DNA of 64,000 bases from Paludisphaera mucosa (GTDB lineage: Bacteria; Planctomycetota; Planctomycetia; Isosphaerales; Isosphaeraceae). The notes under the pieces are model-generated. The model worked only from the letters and a program-made list of their open reading frames with translations, was not told the origin of the DNA and did not search any database. The position numbers and the translations under genes were made by a program. The first letter of the stretch is position 1, and every line of letters begins with the position of its first letter. This document shows, piece by piece, positions 37,358 to 46,484 of the stretch. The DNA lies in contig NZ_JARRAG010000002.1 of NCBI RefSeq assembly GCF_029589435.1, forward strand, positions 5,203,303 through 5,267,302. The letters are read 5' to 3'.

Positions 37358-38182
37358 ATGGAACCAGCGAGCGGAAGGGCCCTCCGACGCCGGCTGAGAT
37401 TCAGCCTTCGCGCGGCGATGCTGCTGATCCTAGGCCTCGGTCTCTGGCTGGGGTGGCAGGCTCGCCTCGCCCGGGAGCAGCGCGAGGCCGTCGCCGCCGT
37501 CGAGGAGTACGGCGGCTTCGTCCGCTACGATTGGGAGTTCGTCGACGACGACCTCGCGCCCGGGGCCGCCCCGTGGGCGCCCGGCTGGCTCAGGCGGGCG
37601 ATCGGCGAGCACGACTTCCAGTCCGTGGCCGAGGTCAACATGGTCTATTCCACCGACCGACGCGGGAAGCCGGACCTGACTCCGCGCGAGTCGGACGCCC
37701 TCATGGCGAAGCTGACGGCCTTCCCGAGGCTCCGTTACCTCTACATCCCCGGCGAGCTGGCGACCGACCGGGCGATGGAGACGATCGAGGGCCTGACCGA
37801 GCTGGAGACGCTGAGGATGTGGGACGCGAAGGTCACCGACGCCGGCGTCGCGAAGATGCGGGCCCTCCGGAAGCTCAAGGTCCTCCAGATCAGCGAGGCC
37901 GGGCTGGGAGACGACTCGCTGGCCCACCTGGCTTCGTTGGCGCGGTTGGAACGCCTGGACCTGGCGGGGAACCGGTTCACGGACGCCGGGTTGGCCCACC
38001 TGGGCGGCCTGAAGGCCCTGGCGTTTCTGGGCGTCAACCGCTCGAAGGTGTCGGACGCCGGGCTGGACCAGCTTCGCACCCTGACCAACCTGCAGGAACT
38101 CTGGGTCGCCGGCACCGCCGTCAGCGACGAGGGAGTGATTCGGCTCCAGGCGGCGATGCCCAACCTCAGCACCGTGCGATAA
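37358..38182 (+). CDS. Membrane-anchored leucine-rich-repeat protein
   Basis: A 274-residue protein with one N-terminal helix (about residues 18-37, LRAAMLLILGLGLWLGWQA) and a repeat domain outside. At least five leucine-rich repeats of about 24 residues run from about 120 to the end, with the pattern L-x-x-L-x-x-L-x-L/I and TDAGLAHLGGLKALAFLG, the cysteine-free planctomycete type. GAGGAGGG seven bases upstream fixes the ATG. It probably binds other proteins; the partner is unknown. It is 13 bases after the DUF7691-like gene, so an operon is likely. Confidence 0.85.
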   Translation: MEPASGRALRRRLRFSLRAAMLLILGLGLWLGWQARLAREQREAVAAVEEYGGFVRYDWEFVDDDLAPGAAPWAPGWLRRAIGEHDFQSVAEVNMVYSTDRRGKPDLTPRESDALMAKLTAFPRLRYLYIPGELATDRAMETIEGLTELETLRMWDAKVTDAGVAKMRALRKLKVLQISEAGLGDDSLAHLASLARLERLDLAGNRFTDAGLAHLGGLKALAFLGVNRSKVSDAGLDQLRTLTNLQELWVAGTAVSDEGVIRLQAAMPNLSTVR

Positions 38183-38300
38183 GCCGGGGTCGTCTGCCTC
38201 GATCTTGCTCTGCGACCCCGGGCTTCGCCGGCGGCGTGCGGCCTCGGAAACACCCGAGAGGTGGCTCCCTCATCCGGCCTTCGTCCCCATCCCGTGGGGG

Positions 38301-39047
38301 TCAGCGCAGGCCCCCGGTCGCCAGCAGCGACTCGCCGGTGAGCCAGGTCGAGTCCTCGGAGGCGAGGAAGACGGCGAGGGGGGTGATGTCGTTGACCTGC
38401 CCGATGCGGCCGAGCGGGGTCTGGGCGATCATCGTCTTCTCCAGGTCCGAGCCCAGCATCCCGCCGGTGTGGGTCCCCTCGGTCTCGACCATGCCGGGGT
38501 TGATCGAATTGACGCGGATCTTCCGGGGCCCGAGCTCGCGCGCCAGCACGCCGGTGATCGCGTCGAGCGCGCCCTTGGTGCCGGTGTAGACCGTGGAGTA
38601 CGCCGGCGTGATGCGGCTGACGCCGGAGCTGATGTTGATGATGCTCCCCCCCTCGCCGAGGTGCTTCACGGCCGCCTGCGTGGTGAGGATCGCGCCGAGG
38701 ACGTTGATGTTGAAGAGCCTGTGGAACTGCTCCTCGGTGACCGCCTCGATCGCCGCGAATTCGTAGACGCCCGAGTTGTTGACGAGGACGTCGAGCCGGC
38801 CGTAATTCGTGATGGCCGCGTCGATGATCCCCTCGGCCTCCGCCTTTTTCGCGACGTCGCCCTGCACGGCCGTCGCCTTGCCGCCCGCGGCGGTGATCGC
38901 GGCGACGACGGCGTCCGCGCCCGCCTTGCTGGAGGCGTAGTTCACGACGACCGAGGCCCCCTCGGCGGCCAGCGCCCGGGCGATCCCGGCCCCGATCCCC
39001 TTCGACGCGCCCGTGACGACCGCCACCTTGCCCGTGAGCTTTTTCAT
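38301..39047 (-). CDS. SDR family oxidoreductase
   Basis: A 248-residue short-chain dehydrogenase. The cofactor site is TGASKGIGAGIARAL, then NNSG, the catalytic Ser in INISSGVS, and Tyr/Lys in YTGTKGAL; PGMVETEG is the usual motif after the active site. The Asn-Tyr-Ala-Ser after the second strand suggests NADP. AGGA at about seven bases favours the ATG at 39047 over the one at 39053. A TATAAT hexamer at 39059-39064 lies almost on the start, but no matching -35 box is seen. The substrate is unknown. Confidence 0.92.
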   Translation of the reverse strand: MKKLTGKVAVVTGASKGIGAGIARALAAEGASVVVNYASSKAGADAVVAAITAAGGKATAVQGDVAKKAEAEGIIDAAITNYGRLDVLVNNSGVYEFAAIEAVTEEQFHRLFNINVLGAILTTQAAVKHLGEGGSIINISSGVSRITPAYSTVYTGTKGALDAITGVLARELGPRKIRVNSINPGMVETEGTHTGGMLGSDLEKTMIAQTPLGRIGQVNDITPLAVFLASEDSTWLTGESLLATGGLR

Positions 39048-39152
39048 GATCATATCCTATTATAGTTCCGCCTGGTGAAGGGAGCTCCCGCCGTTTTCGC
39101 AGCTTTCGACCGCCGGCGAAAGCAACCTGGTGTTTTTCGATGAACGTCTCGT

Positions 39153-41018
39153 TCACTCAAGGATCAAGAGCCGTGGGTAGTCCACGACAGGGACTTCCAG
39201 GTCGACGCTCGGGGGATCGCCCGCCAGGAGGCGCACCTCGGTCGTACGCCCGGCGACGGGGTCGAGCAATCGGGCCGAGCGGGGAGGCGAGGCGAAGCCG
39301 CGGATCGACAGGCGATAGCGCTCCTCGGCGAGGGATTGGTTCGCATCGTAGGTCGAGACGTAGACGGCGACGACGTGGCGGTTCGGGGTCGCCTGAAAGG
39401 GGAGGAATGCGAACACGTCTTGATGGCGCAGGGGCCTGGGGGCGTCGAATACGTTGTACGGGCCGTCGAGCGGGGCGACGGCGACCTGGAGGGCGTCGAC
39501 CTTCGCGAGCGGCTCGCTCCCCTCGAAGGCCCGCGTCAGGTTGCGGAGGGCGCGCAGGGGAGGCGTGGCGACGGCGTCGAACGCGGCGTCGGCGGGGAGC
39601 TTCGCCAGGTCGGGCGGGAGCAGGCCGAATTCGAGCGGGTCGGCGTCGAACGCGCTGAAGTAGTGCAGGACGTCGACCCCCTTGTTCAGCCAGAGGCAGG
39701 ACGAGCGCAGGACGCAGAGGGTCTTGAGCCGCCAGGCGGCGTCGACGTCGCGGACGCCGTTCTCCTGGGCGAGGACGCCGTGTTCGGTGATGTAGTGGAA
39801 GAACCGCGCGGTCTCGGGCGGGCGGCTGCGGCGGGCCTCGGGGTTCAGCAACCGCATCAGGCTCTCGGTCTTGGCGAAGGTGTGCGCCCAGCCCTCGGGG
39901 ACGCGGAACTCGGCCGTCGGCGTGTGGCCGTCGACGTTGAACTCAGGGCGGTCGCGGTAGTCCTCGTCGTCCGGGAACCGCCGCGTGCCGGTGCCGTAGG
40001 GGTGGTAGCTCTGGCCGTCGATCCCCGGCGGCAGCTCCTCGACCTTGGTGTGGAAGAACGTCGTGTTCGAGAACCCCCAGATGCAGCGAGCCCCGGGGTG
40101 CTCGCGCCTCACCGCCGCGACCGTGCGCGCGGCCAGCTCCCAGCAGGGGCCGCCCGCGTGCAGCGCGTCCTTCGACGGCGAAGCGACGGGCCGCTCGTGA
40201 TAATGCGCGACGTCGAGGAAGCGGGTTCCGAAGGTCAGCTCGTTCCAGATCTCCAGGTCGAACTCGGCGATCCCCGCGCGGCGGGCCTCGTCGGCGACGA
40301 GCCCGGCGTAGCGCGCCCAGCCGGCGGCGGTCTCGTCGAATTCCGGGGTCCCCACCGGATGGAGGGGCGGATGCTTCAGCGTCGTCAGGCGGAGCTCGTC
40401 GCCCCGCTTGAGAGGCTTCGGCAGCGGCTTGCTCAGCGTGCAGACGCCCGTGGCGGCGTCGAGCTTCACGATCAGGGCCTCGGCCGCCCAGTAGTCGGTC
40501 AGGTTGTTCAGGCCCGTGCGGCCGACGACGACGTCCGCGACGTCCTCGAAAACGACCTCGCGCGCGCCGGCGGGGGCGTCGGCCTTCAGTCGCTTGGCCA
40601 GGTCGCGATGAGGGCAGGGGACCCCTTGGTGGGCGTTGAGGAGGAAGGTCGGGCGGATGCCTCGGCGCCGGCACTGGCCCAGCAGCCAGCGGAGCCGGCC
40701 CGGGTCCTCCAGTCCCTGCTCGTCCCAGCGCACCGAGCCCCAGCCGACCTCGATGCGGAACGTCTTGAAGCCCGCCTCCGCCAGCAGCCGCACGGCCAGT
40801 TCGGACTCGCCGGGGACGTTGTAGTTGACCCCGATCCCGCGCAGGAACGCGTCGCCCGGCTTCGTCTCCAGGAACCCCCGCCAGGGGACCTTGACGAAGC
40901 TGTGCTTCGGCCAGGGGACGTCGAGCTGAGCGGGGTCGGCGTACGGCTCCTGGGCCGCCGCGAAGGGGTCGAGGACGAGCGTCAAGCTGAAGGCGACGCC
41001 GAGGCAGGTCGTGCGCAT
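39153..41018 (-). CDS. Secreted TIM-barrel glycoside hydrolase-like protein
   Basis: A 621-residue protein with a Sec signal peptide (residues 1-23, cleavage near the AAAQE). A clan-A-like barrel follows, with the ligand loop FKTFRIEVGWGSVRW and the likely acid/base Glu in DLEIWNELTFG. A C-terminal beta-rich region of about 130 residues follows the barrel (VAVYVSTYD, AEERYRLSI). The nucleophile is probably in the FHYITEHGVL strand. The family number cannot be given from sequence alone. It lies 105 bases upstream of the SDR gene on the same strand. Confidence 0.72.
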   Translation of the reverse strand: MRTTCLGVAFSLTLVLDPFAAAQEPYADPAQLDVPWPKHSFVKVPWRGFLETKPGDAFLRGIGVNYNVPGESELAVRLLAEAGFKTFRIEVGWGSVRWDEQGLEDPGRLRWLLGQCRRRGIRPTFLLNAHQGVPCPHRDLAKRLKADAPAGAREVVFEDVADVVVGRTGLNNLTDYWAAEALIVKLDAATGVCTLSKPLPKPLKRGDELRLTTLKHPPLHPVGTPEFDETAAGWARYAGLVADEARRAGIAEFDLEIWNELTFGTRFLDVAHYHERPVASPSKDALHAGGPCWELAARTVAAVRREHPGARCIWGFSNTTFFHTKVEELPPGIDGQSYHPYGTGTRRFPDDEDYRDRPEFNVDGHTPTAEFRVPEGWAHTFAKTESLMRLLNPEARRSRPPETARFFHYITEHGVLAQENGVRDVDAAWRLKTLCVLRSSCLWLNKGVDVLHYFSAFDADPLEFGLLPPDLAKLPADAAFDAVATPPLRALRNLTRAFEGSEPLAKVDALQVAVAPLDGPYNVFDAPRPLRHQDVFAFLPFQATPNRHVVAVYVSTYDANQSLAEERYRLSIRGFASPPRSARLLDPVAGRTTEVRLLAGDPPSVDLEVPVVDYPRLLILE

Positions 41019-41176
41019 GATGGAGGCTCCGCGGTGGGAGTCGGAAGGACGTCCCGCCCGCGCGTCGAGATTATCCCGCGCGGCTCGGCCTCACAAGCGG
41101 CGGGTCCTCGTCCGGCTGGCGGCCGGTCTGCAGCGAGGCGATAATCCCACCAGTGAGAGGGAGGGAGTTGCAGAGC

Positions 41177-41722
41177 ATGGACCGACGCCTGGTCACGATC
41201 AGCAAATATCTCTCGAAGCATCTTCGGCACGCCCCGCAAGAGATCGGGCTGACGCTCGACGACGAGGGCTGGGCGTCCGTCGACGCGCTGCTCGAAGCGT
41301 CGGCGAGGCGCGGGTTCCCGATCGCCTACGACGACCTGGTCGAGGTCGTGGAGACCAACGACAAGCGGCGGTTCGCCTTCGACGCGACGGGCGACCGCCT
41401 GCGGGCCGTGCAGGGGCACAGCATCGAGGTCGACCTGGGGCTGGAACGCCGCGAGCCCCCCGAGACGCTCTACCACGGCACCGTCGAACGCTTCCTGGCG
41501 TCGATCCTGGGGCAGGGCCTGGTCCGGGGGAGGCGGCATCACGTCCACCTGTCGAAGGACGTCGAGACCGCCCGCAAGGTCGGGGGCCGCCGGGGGCGGC
41601 CGGTGATCCTCGCGGTGGACGCCGGGCGGATGCACCGCGACGGCCGGGCGTTCTTCCTGTCCGAGAACGGCGTCTGGCTGGCCGACGCCGTTCCGCCCGA
41701 GTACCTGTCGAGGCTCGGATGA
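41177..41722 (+). CDS. kptA: RNA 2'-phosphotransferase (Tpt1/KptA family)
   Basis: Removes an internal RNA 2'-phosphate by transferring it to NAD. The 181-residue protein shows SKYLSKHLRHAPQEIGL, then TNDKRRFAF, VQGHSIEVDL, the YHGT motif and RRHHVHLSKDVETARKV with the catalytic Arg/His set. GGGAG about nine bases upstream supports the ATG at 41177. In bacteria the substrate is uncertain, because the yeast-like tRNA splicing route is usually absent. Divergent from the glycoside-hydrolase gene. Confidence 0.94.
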   Translation: MDRRLVTISKYLSKHLRHAPQEIGLTLDDEGWASVDALLEASARRGFPIAYDDLVEVVETNDKRRFAFDATGDRLRAVQGHSIEVDLGLERREPPETLYHGTVERFLASILGQGLVRGRRHHVHLSKDVETARKVGGRRGRPVILAVDAGRMHRDGRAFFLSENGVWLADAVPPEYLSRLG

Positions 41723-41745
41723 CGGACTGACGAGGCGGAAACGAC

Positions 41746-41776
41746 GACGCCCCGCGAGGGTGCGTCGCGGGGCGTC
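41746..41776. terminator. Terminator hairpin between convergent genes
   Basis: A perfect 12-bp stem (GACGCCCCGCGA with its complement) with a 7-base loop lies between the stops of kptA and the small lipoprotein gene, and could serve both. Confidence 0.78.
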
Positions 41777-41806
41777 TCGGAGGCTTCGGATCGCGGCCGG
41801 CGGGGC

Positions 41807-42007
41807 TCAGCGCTTCTTCGCGGCCTTGCCGACGTTGGGGCCGTACTCCTTGGAGATGATCTCCTGCTGCTTCTTCTGGAGGTCCTCGATCTTCGAGGCG
41901 TCCATGGGCGGCGGCGGGGCCTCGCCGCCGCAGCCGGGGACGAGGGGGGCGAGCAGGATGGTCGCGGCCAGGCTGAGCAGGGCGGCCGAGAGGGGGCGGG
42001 TCTTCAA
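41807..42007 (-). CDS. Small lipoprotein
   Basis: A 66-residue protein with a signal peptide (LSAALLSLAATILLAPLVPG) ending in a lipobox-type VPGC, so the Cys should be lipid-modified. The mature part is only about 40 residues, rich in Pro, Lys and Gln. It follows the DUF1559 gene by 43 bases; small lipoproteins commonly accompany DUF1559 genes in planctomycetes. Function unknown. Confidence 0.75.
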   Translation of the reverse strand: MKTRPLSAALLSLAATILLAPLVPGCGGEAPPPPMDASKIEDLQKKQQEIISKEYGPNVGKAAKKR

Positions 42008-42050
42008 GTCAGGGGCTCCTGGGGCGTGGGGCTGGAGGGGCTTGGCCGGA

Positions 42051-43076
42051 TCAATACGCGTCGGACGAGATGACCTCGCCGCCGGCGCGGGTGCTCAGGC
42101 CCATCCAGACCTGCTGGTCGACGGAGCTCTTGAACGCCTTGACGCTGCCGTCGCAGAGCGCGGCGTTGACGACGCCGGGGTGGTACGACGAGGCCGGCTT
42201 CATGATGTACCACCACGAGACGTCGTCCATGGTGACGCAGGTCTGGTTGGGGGTGCGGATCGAGTTGAACCAGCTCCGCCACATGCTCCCCTCGACCCAC
42301 GGGTAGCCCTTGTTCCGCCAGCCGCCGCTCCAGGGGATCGGGCCCCGGGACCAGTCGACGGCGTTGGCCGCGGCCGTGGCCTGGGCGACGGTGGAGGTCT
42401 TGGTCAGGCCGCGGACTTCGTAGCAGTCGGAGACCCGGGTCCGCGCCGCGCCGGCGTTGAGCGGGCCGTTGGCGACCTCGGCCGAGAGCAGGGTGTTGCT
42501 GGCGCCGTCGGGGATCGAGGCGAACGTGATGTTGGTCCGGGCGAAGGGCTGGACGGCGCCGTCGTCGTCGTAGGTTCGGCCGAAGACGCCGTCCCAGCTC
42601 TGGGTGCGGGGCCACCAGGTGCCGGAGTTCCACGCGTAGTTCACCGCGTAGGTGTTCCAGCCGTCGCTGGAGCGTTCGGTGTAGACCTCGGAGGGGCAGT
42701 TGTAGCCCGCCACCCGGGCCTGCAGGACGGTCGTGTTCTCGGCGAGCGTCCAGAGCCAGCGGTTGTCGATGTTGGAGTTGAACGCCGAATAGAGGGCCGA
42801 CTGCTCGACGTAGGGGAGCATCGCCACGTTCGCCGAGATGGCGCCGAAGCCCTCGCCCGGCGGGAACACGCCCCACGTGTCGTGGTAGTTGTGCATGCCC
42901 AGGCCGATCTGCTTCAGGTTGTTGACGCACTGGGCGCGGCGGGCCGCCTCGCGGGCCGACTGCACGGCGGGGAGCAGCAGGGCGATCAGGACCGCGATGA
43001 TCGCGATGACCACCAGCAGCTCGATCAGGGTGAAGCCCGATCGATCTCGGGACGCGCGTCTCGGAATCGTGTTCAA
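42051..43076 (-). CDS. DUF1559 protein with prepilin-type N terminus
   Basis: A 341-residue protein. [20 protein letters not shown] is the pilin-type cleavage and helix motif, followed by [19 protein letters not shown] and the [13 protein letters not shown] segment. The C terminus shows [20 protein letters not shown] and TRAGGEVIS, both family signatures. The start is a TTG with GGAG eight bases upstream; no ATG or GTG fits. It probably forms an operon with the small lipoprotein downstream. Confidence 0.9.
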   Translation of the reverse strand: MNTIPRRASRDRSGFTLIELLVVIAIIAVLIALLLPAVQSAREAARRAQCVNNLKQIGLGMHNYHDTWGVFPPGEGFGAISANVAMLPYVEQSALYSAFNSNIDNRWLWTLAENTTVLQARVAGYNCPSEVYTERSSDGWNTYAVNYAWNSGTWWPRTQSWDGVFGRTYDDDGAVQPFARTNITFASIPDGASNTLLSAEVANGPLNAGAARTRVSDCYEVRGLTKTSTVAQATAAANAVDWSRGPIPWSGGWRNKGYPWVEGSMWRSWFNSIRTPNQTCVTMDDVSWWYIMKPASSYHPGVVNAALCDGSVKAFKSSVDQQVWMGLSTRAGGEVISSDAY

Positions 43077-43386
43077 GGGTCGCTCCGGGTTGGGGGACGT
43101 TTCGAGGGTGCGTGACGCGGTGGGCCGGCGCCGGCCGGGGCGCGTGCGATCGCCGCGGGCCGATCGTCGAGCGGTCCTGCTTGGTGAAGCGTTGGTGAAG
43201 CGGCGGATGAGGGCGTGACGACGTCCGGCGAGGTCGGACCGTCTTGCGTGGGTCGGCCTGGAATGACGACGAGGGTCGTCGGCCCGACGACGCAAGGGCC
43301 GTGCCATGATTAGGCGTTTCCGAATTGTATGGCCTAAGTCGCGGTGCGGGACGGCGATCCGTCGAGGCCCGGCGCGGCCGGCTGCG

Positions 43387-43427
43387 GGCAGGGCCGCCGC
43401 GAATGCCGCGTTCGCGGCGGCCCTGCC
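43387..43427. terminator. Strong orphan hairpin
   Basis: A perfect 17-bp stem (GGCAGGGCCGCCGCGAA with its complement) and a 7-base loop, followed on the plus strand by TAATATGAACTCATTAA. No gene stops close by on the plus strand. Confidence 0.6.
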
Positions 43428-43543
43428 TAATATGAACTCATTAACGGATTAAGCTTGATGGTTTGGTTGTGTGGACATCGAAGGATGATTGTATCGTCGT
43501 ATGATCGAGCGACCACGAAGGTCCGAGGGGGCGTGCCCGTCGT

Positions 43544-43563
43544 GGCCGGCCCGGCCGCTTTTT
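43544..43563 (+). terminator. Rho-independent-like terminator without an upstream gene
   Basis: A GGCCG/CGGCC stem followed by GCTTTTT. This is the only clear stem plus T-run in the region, and no plus-strand gene precedes it within 1.8 kb. Confidence 0.5.
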
Positions 43564-44004
43564 ATGCGCCAAAGCGGCGGGCGAAACCTGACGTCCTGCA
43601 ATCTCTTGCGGCTGCGAACACGAACAGATCGGCCGAATGGCGATAAATTAGTTGGAGCTGCGCCAGCATCTGCACTTTCCGAGATTGCATGAGCCTCAGG
43701 CCGCGAGCCGCAGGAGCCTGTCGGCGGCGGCCCGAATATCGGCGTCGGACGGGCCGGCCCGCAGGATCGCGAGGATCTCTTCGGCCAGGATCTCGCGTCG
43801 CCAGGCCCGGCGCTTGTCGGCGTGGCTGGGTCGGCGGGTCGGCGAGGCGGACAAAACACTGGCAGAGGGCGAGCGTCGGATGCGAGGATGACATCGGGGC
43901 CGGCTCCGCTCGGGGTGTCAGGCAGGTGTGGTGACCGCCATCGTCCCGGTCGGGCCGGCCCCCGTCTACTCGAAGCCCGCTGGCCAAGCGGTGGGGGAGT
44001 TCCG

Positions 44005-44247
44005 ATGCTCGAGTGGGTAGGACCTGATGAAAGCGGGGTGCTCCGAGCCTACGACGATTCCGCCATGTACGTCATCTGGCGAGACGACTCGGGCCGCTTC
44101 GGCGTCGGCTACTTTCCGGCCCCCGGCCCCGAGTGCCTTTGGGATCGCTCGCTCGGAACGATCGATGATGCGATCGCCTCCGCCGCGAGGTGCGCCGAGC
44201 ACGTCCGCCACATCCGTGAGCGTCCCGGGAGCCAAGCCGACGCCTGA
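44005..44247 (+). CDS. Small hypothetical protein
   Basis: An 80-residue protein with GGGGGAG six bases before its ATG. The first 45 residues have an alternating beta-type pattern (YDDSAMYVIWRDDSGRFGVGY), followed by a helix (IDDAIASAARCAEHVRHIRE). I know no family for it. The ribosome site and the amphipathic pattern make it believable. Confidence 0.6.
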   Translation: MLEWVGPDESGVLRAYDDSAMYVIWRDDSGRFGVGYFPAPGPECLWDRSLGTIDDAIASAARCAEHVRHIRERPGSQADA

Positions 44248-44495
44248 ACTGGCATCGCGCCGACCCCCGCCTCGCCCGAGACGCGTTCTCGCCAATCCCC
44301 TCGTAGCTACGGTGCATGACCGACTCGCCCAGGGCAGACGAAGTCGAGTACGAATGAATTAAGTTGCGGAAAGTGCAGCCAGCAGATGAGTAAAGTCATA
44401 TCCCGGGTCTGGTTCGACCCCGCCGGTGATAGGTGCGGATCACCGAAAGAAGAAAAGCGGACCATGTAGCCTGCGTCCGTCAGGAGGCCGATGGG

Positions 44496-45434
44496 ATGGT
44501 TCATGGAAGACGCCGCGTCGGATTCACCCTCATTGAAGTCCTCGTCGTCATCTCGATCATCGGCATCCTCTTGGCGTTGCTCATCCCGGCCGTCCAGGCG
44601 GCGCGGGACATGGCGAGACGGGCGTCTTGCTTGAACAACCTGAAGAACATCGGCGTCGCCATCCACAACCACGCATCGGCCCAGGGGACATTCCCGTCCG
44701 GCGGCCACGGCGGCCTGGACAACTCGCTCCTCGTCCAGATCCTCCCCTACGCGGAGCAGGCGGCCCTCTACAACTCGATCAACATGACCTTCGGGGCGCC
44801 GCCCTCGAACAACGGCACGGCCAGGATTATGCCGCCCGGCTTGTACCTCTGCCCTTCGGATGCGTCGCGAGCCTTCTCCTGGAGCGTCAACTACGCGGGA
44901 AACCTGGGCAGCCCTCGGTCCTGGGCGGCGAGTCCCGAGGATAGGGACGGCGGGGGGGCTTTCGTCGACAGGCCGCTGGCGCCCCGCGAGATCGCCGACG
45001 GGCTCAGCTCGACGGCGGGCGTGTCCGAATGGGTCACCGGCCCTCGGTCCATGGAGGAGAAGCGCGAGGATAAGTCGAAGTACCACTTGAGGAGGGTCTA
45101 CTCGGACCCCGAGGCGGATCTCGACGCTTTCATCCGCGATTGCCGGGCCCTCGTCGACGTCGACCTTTCCGTCATGTACCCATCCAAGGGGCAGACGTGG
45201 ACGATGGGTCCCGCCCTTGGGTCTACTTCGTATAATCATATAATGCCTCCTGGCGGACACTCCTGCGAAGCCTCGGTGGCTATGGATGCGTCCACCGCCG
45301 GGAGCTATCACGGCGCGACCAACCTCCTCTTCATGGACGGCAGCGTCCGCACCGTGAAGGAGACCATCGCCCCCCCGACCTGGCGGGCCGCCGGCACTCG
45401 CGCCGGCGACGAGTCGGGACTCGCGATCGACTGA
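44496..45434 (+). CDS. DUF1559 protein with prepilin-type N terminus
   Basis: A 312-residue protein with [20 protein letters not shown] as the pilin-type motif, then [18 protein letters not shown]. The C terminus has [19 protein letters not shown] and ends in [19 protein letters not shown] eight bases before the ATG at 44496 decides the start; an ATG at 44491 is out of frame. The sequence differs clearly from the other two family members in the window, so these are not recent duplicates. Confidence 0.9.
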   Translation: MVHGRRRVGFTLIEVLVVISIIGILLALLIPAVQAARDMARRASCLNNLKNIGVAIHNHASAQGTFPSGGHGGLDNSLLVQILPYAEQAALYNSINMTFGAPPSNNGTARIMPPGLYLCPSDASRAFSWSVNYAGNLGSPRSWAASPEDRDGGGAFVDRPLAPREIADGLSSTAGVSEWVTGPRSMEEKREDKSKYHLRRVYSDPEADLDAFIRDCRALVDVDLSVMYPSKGQTWTMGPALGSTSYNHIMPPGGHSCEASVAMDASTAGSYHGATNLLFMDGSVRTVKETIAPPTWRAAGTRAGDESGLAID

Positions 45435-45660
45435 ATCCCGGCGACGCAGCTGGGCTTCGGCGCCGAGTCGATATCGCCCCGCTCGCGGCGGGGGCCGGCC
45501 GGGCGCGCGACGGGGCTGGCGGCGGGTCGGCGTCTTGCTTTAGAATCGCGGGCGAACGGTCGGCCGGGGGCGCCGCATCGCATCGGTCGCCGGCCGAGGT
45601 CGGTCGGGGAGGGAAGGCGGAGCGCCCCAGCCGGCCATCGAGTCGGGATCTTCGCACTCC

Positions 45661-46281
45661 ATGAACAACCACCCGGTCGCCCGAATCTATCGAAGCGTCG
45701 CCTTCGGCCTCAGCTCCCTCCGCCTCATCCCCCACCTGATCCTCTGGCGGTTCAGCCCCAATCGCGACGTCATCATGCAGGACGTCCGCCGCTGGCGGGA
45801 GGCGTTCCTGGGCCACCTCTCCGTCGGCTCGGACGTCGAGGCGTTCCTGGTCCTGATGGCCAGCCTGCCCGAGTATCGCACCCTCTTCTACTTCCGCATC
45901 GGGTCCCTCGCGACGCCGGTGAAGTTCCTGTGCCCCGTGATGGAGTCGCTGATCCTGGTCTGCCCCAAGCTCGGGCCGGGCCTGATCATCCAGCACGGGA
46001 TCGCGACCGTCATCGTGGCCGAGGAGATCGGGGCCAACTGCTGGATCAACCAGCAGGTGACGCTCGGCATCTCGGGCTCGCTCCCGGGCTTCCCCACCCT
46101 GGGCGACAACGTGCGCGTCAGCGTCGGCGCGAAGGTGCTCGGCGGGATCACGGTCGGCTCGAACTCCATGATCGGCGCCAACGCGGTGGTGATGAAGAAC
46201 GTCCCCCCCAACGTGACGGTCGTGGGCGTGCCGGGCTACATCGTCCGTCGCGACGGCGTCCGGGTGAACGAACCGCTCTGA
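45661..46281 (+). CDS. Serine acetyltransferase-like hexapeptide acyltransferase
   Basis: A 206-residue protein with a helical N-terminal half (to about residue 110) and a left-handed beta-helix C-terminal part. The coil includes HGIATVIVAEEIGANCWINQ, GDNVRVSVGAKVLGGITVGS and NSMIGANAVVMKNVPPN, the trimeric CysE/WecB-type pattern with the catalytic His in LIIQHG. The N-terminal domain is unlike CysE, so an acyltransferase in cell-surface sugar or lipid modification is also possible. Confidence 0.8.
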   Translation: MNNHPVARIYRSVAFGLSSLRLIPHLILWRFSPNRDVIMQDVRRWREAFLGHLSVGSDVEAFLVLMASLPEYRTLFYFRIGSLATPVKFLCPVMESLILVCPKLGPGLIIQHGIATVIVAEEIGANCWINQQVTLGISGSLPGFPTLGDNVRVSVGAKVLGGITVGSNSMIGANAVVMKNVPPNVTVVGVPGYIVRRDGVRVNEPL

Positions 46282-46484
46282 CCCCGGCCCCCGCGCGGCC
46301 GGCCGAGATCGGCACGACGGTTGCCTCACGGATCGGAAACGCCGTCGCCGCAACGGGAAGCCGACCCCGTCGAGCCCGCACGATCAGGCCGAAACGGACC
46401 GGATCGCCCCCGCGATCGACGTTCGCGAGCGGCCGGAGGGGCTCTCCCGGGTCGTCTTCGCCGACCCCAACCCGGGAGGCCCCC

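Larger units (their letters stand above)
43077..44004. other. Gene-poor 0.9-kb region with two hairpins
   Basis: AT-rich by the standards of this window around 43300-43500 and 43620-43690. It holds a strong hairpin at 43387-43427 and a terminator-like hairpin at 43544-43563. A minus-strand frame ending at 43696 (about 53 codons, ending in DRLLRLAA) looks more protein-like than its neighbours but has no ribosome site; it may be a decayed gene end. Confidence 0.5.

Noticed and set aside
39059..39064. TATAAT as the SDR promoter
   Set aside because: No -35 element at any usual spacing, and the start of transcription would fall on the start codon; left as a remark in the SDR entry.
43696..43858. 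A 53-codon minus-strand frame ending in DRLLRLAA
   Set aside because: Looks somewhat protein-like, but has only a TTG start without a ribosome site; noted in the region entry but not called as a gene.
43669..44380. CTGCACTTTCCG near 43669 and its complement near 44370 as insertion-sequence ends
   Set aside because: Only 12 bases match, no target duplication is visible and no transposase lies between; chance cannot be excluded.
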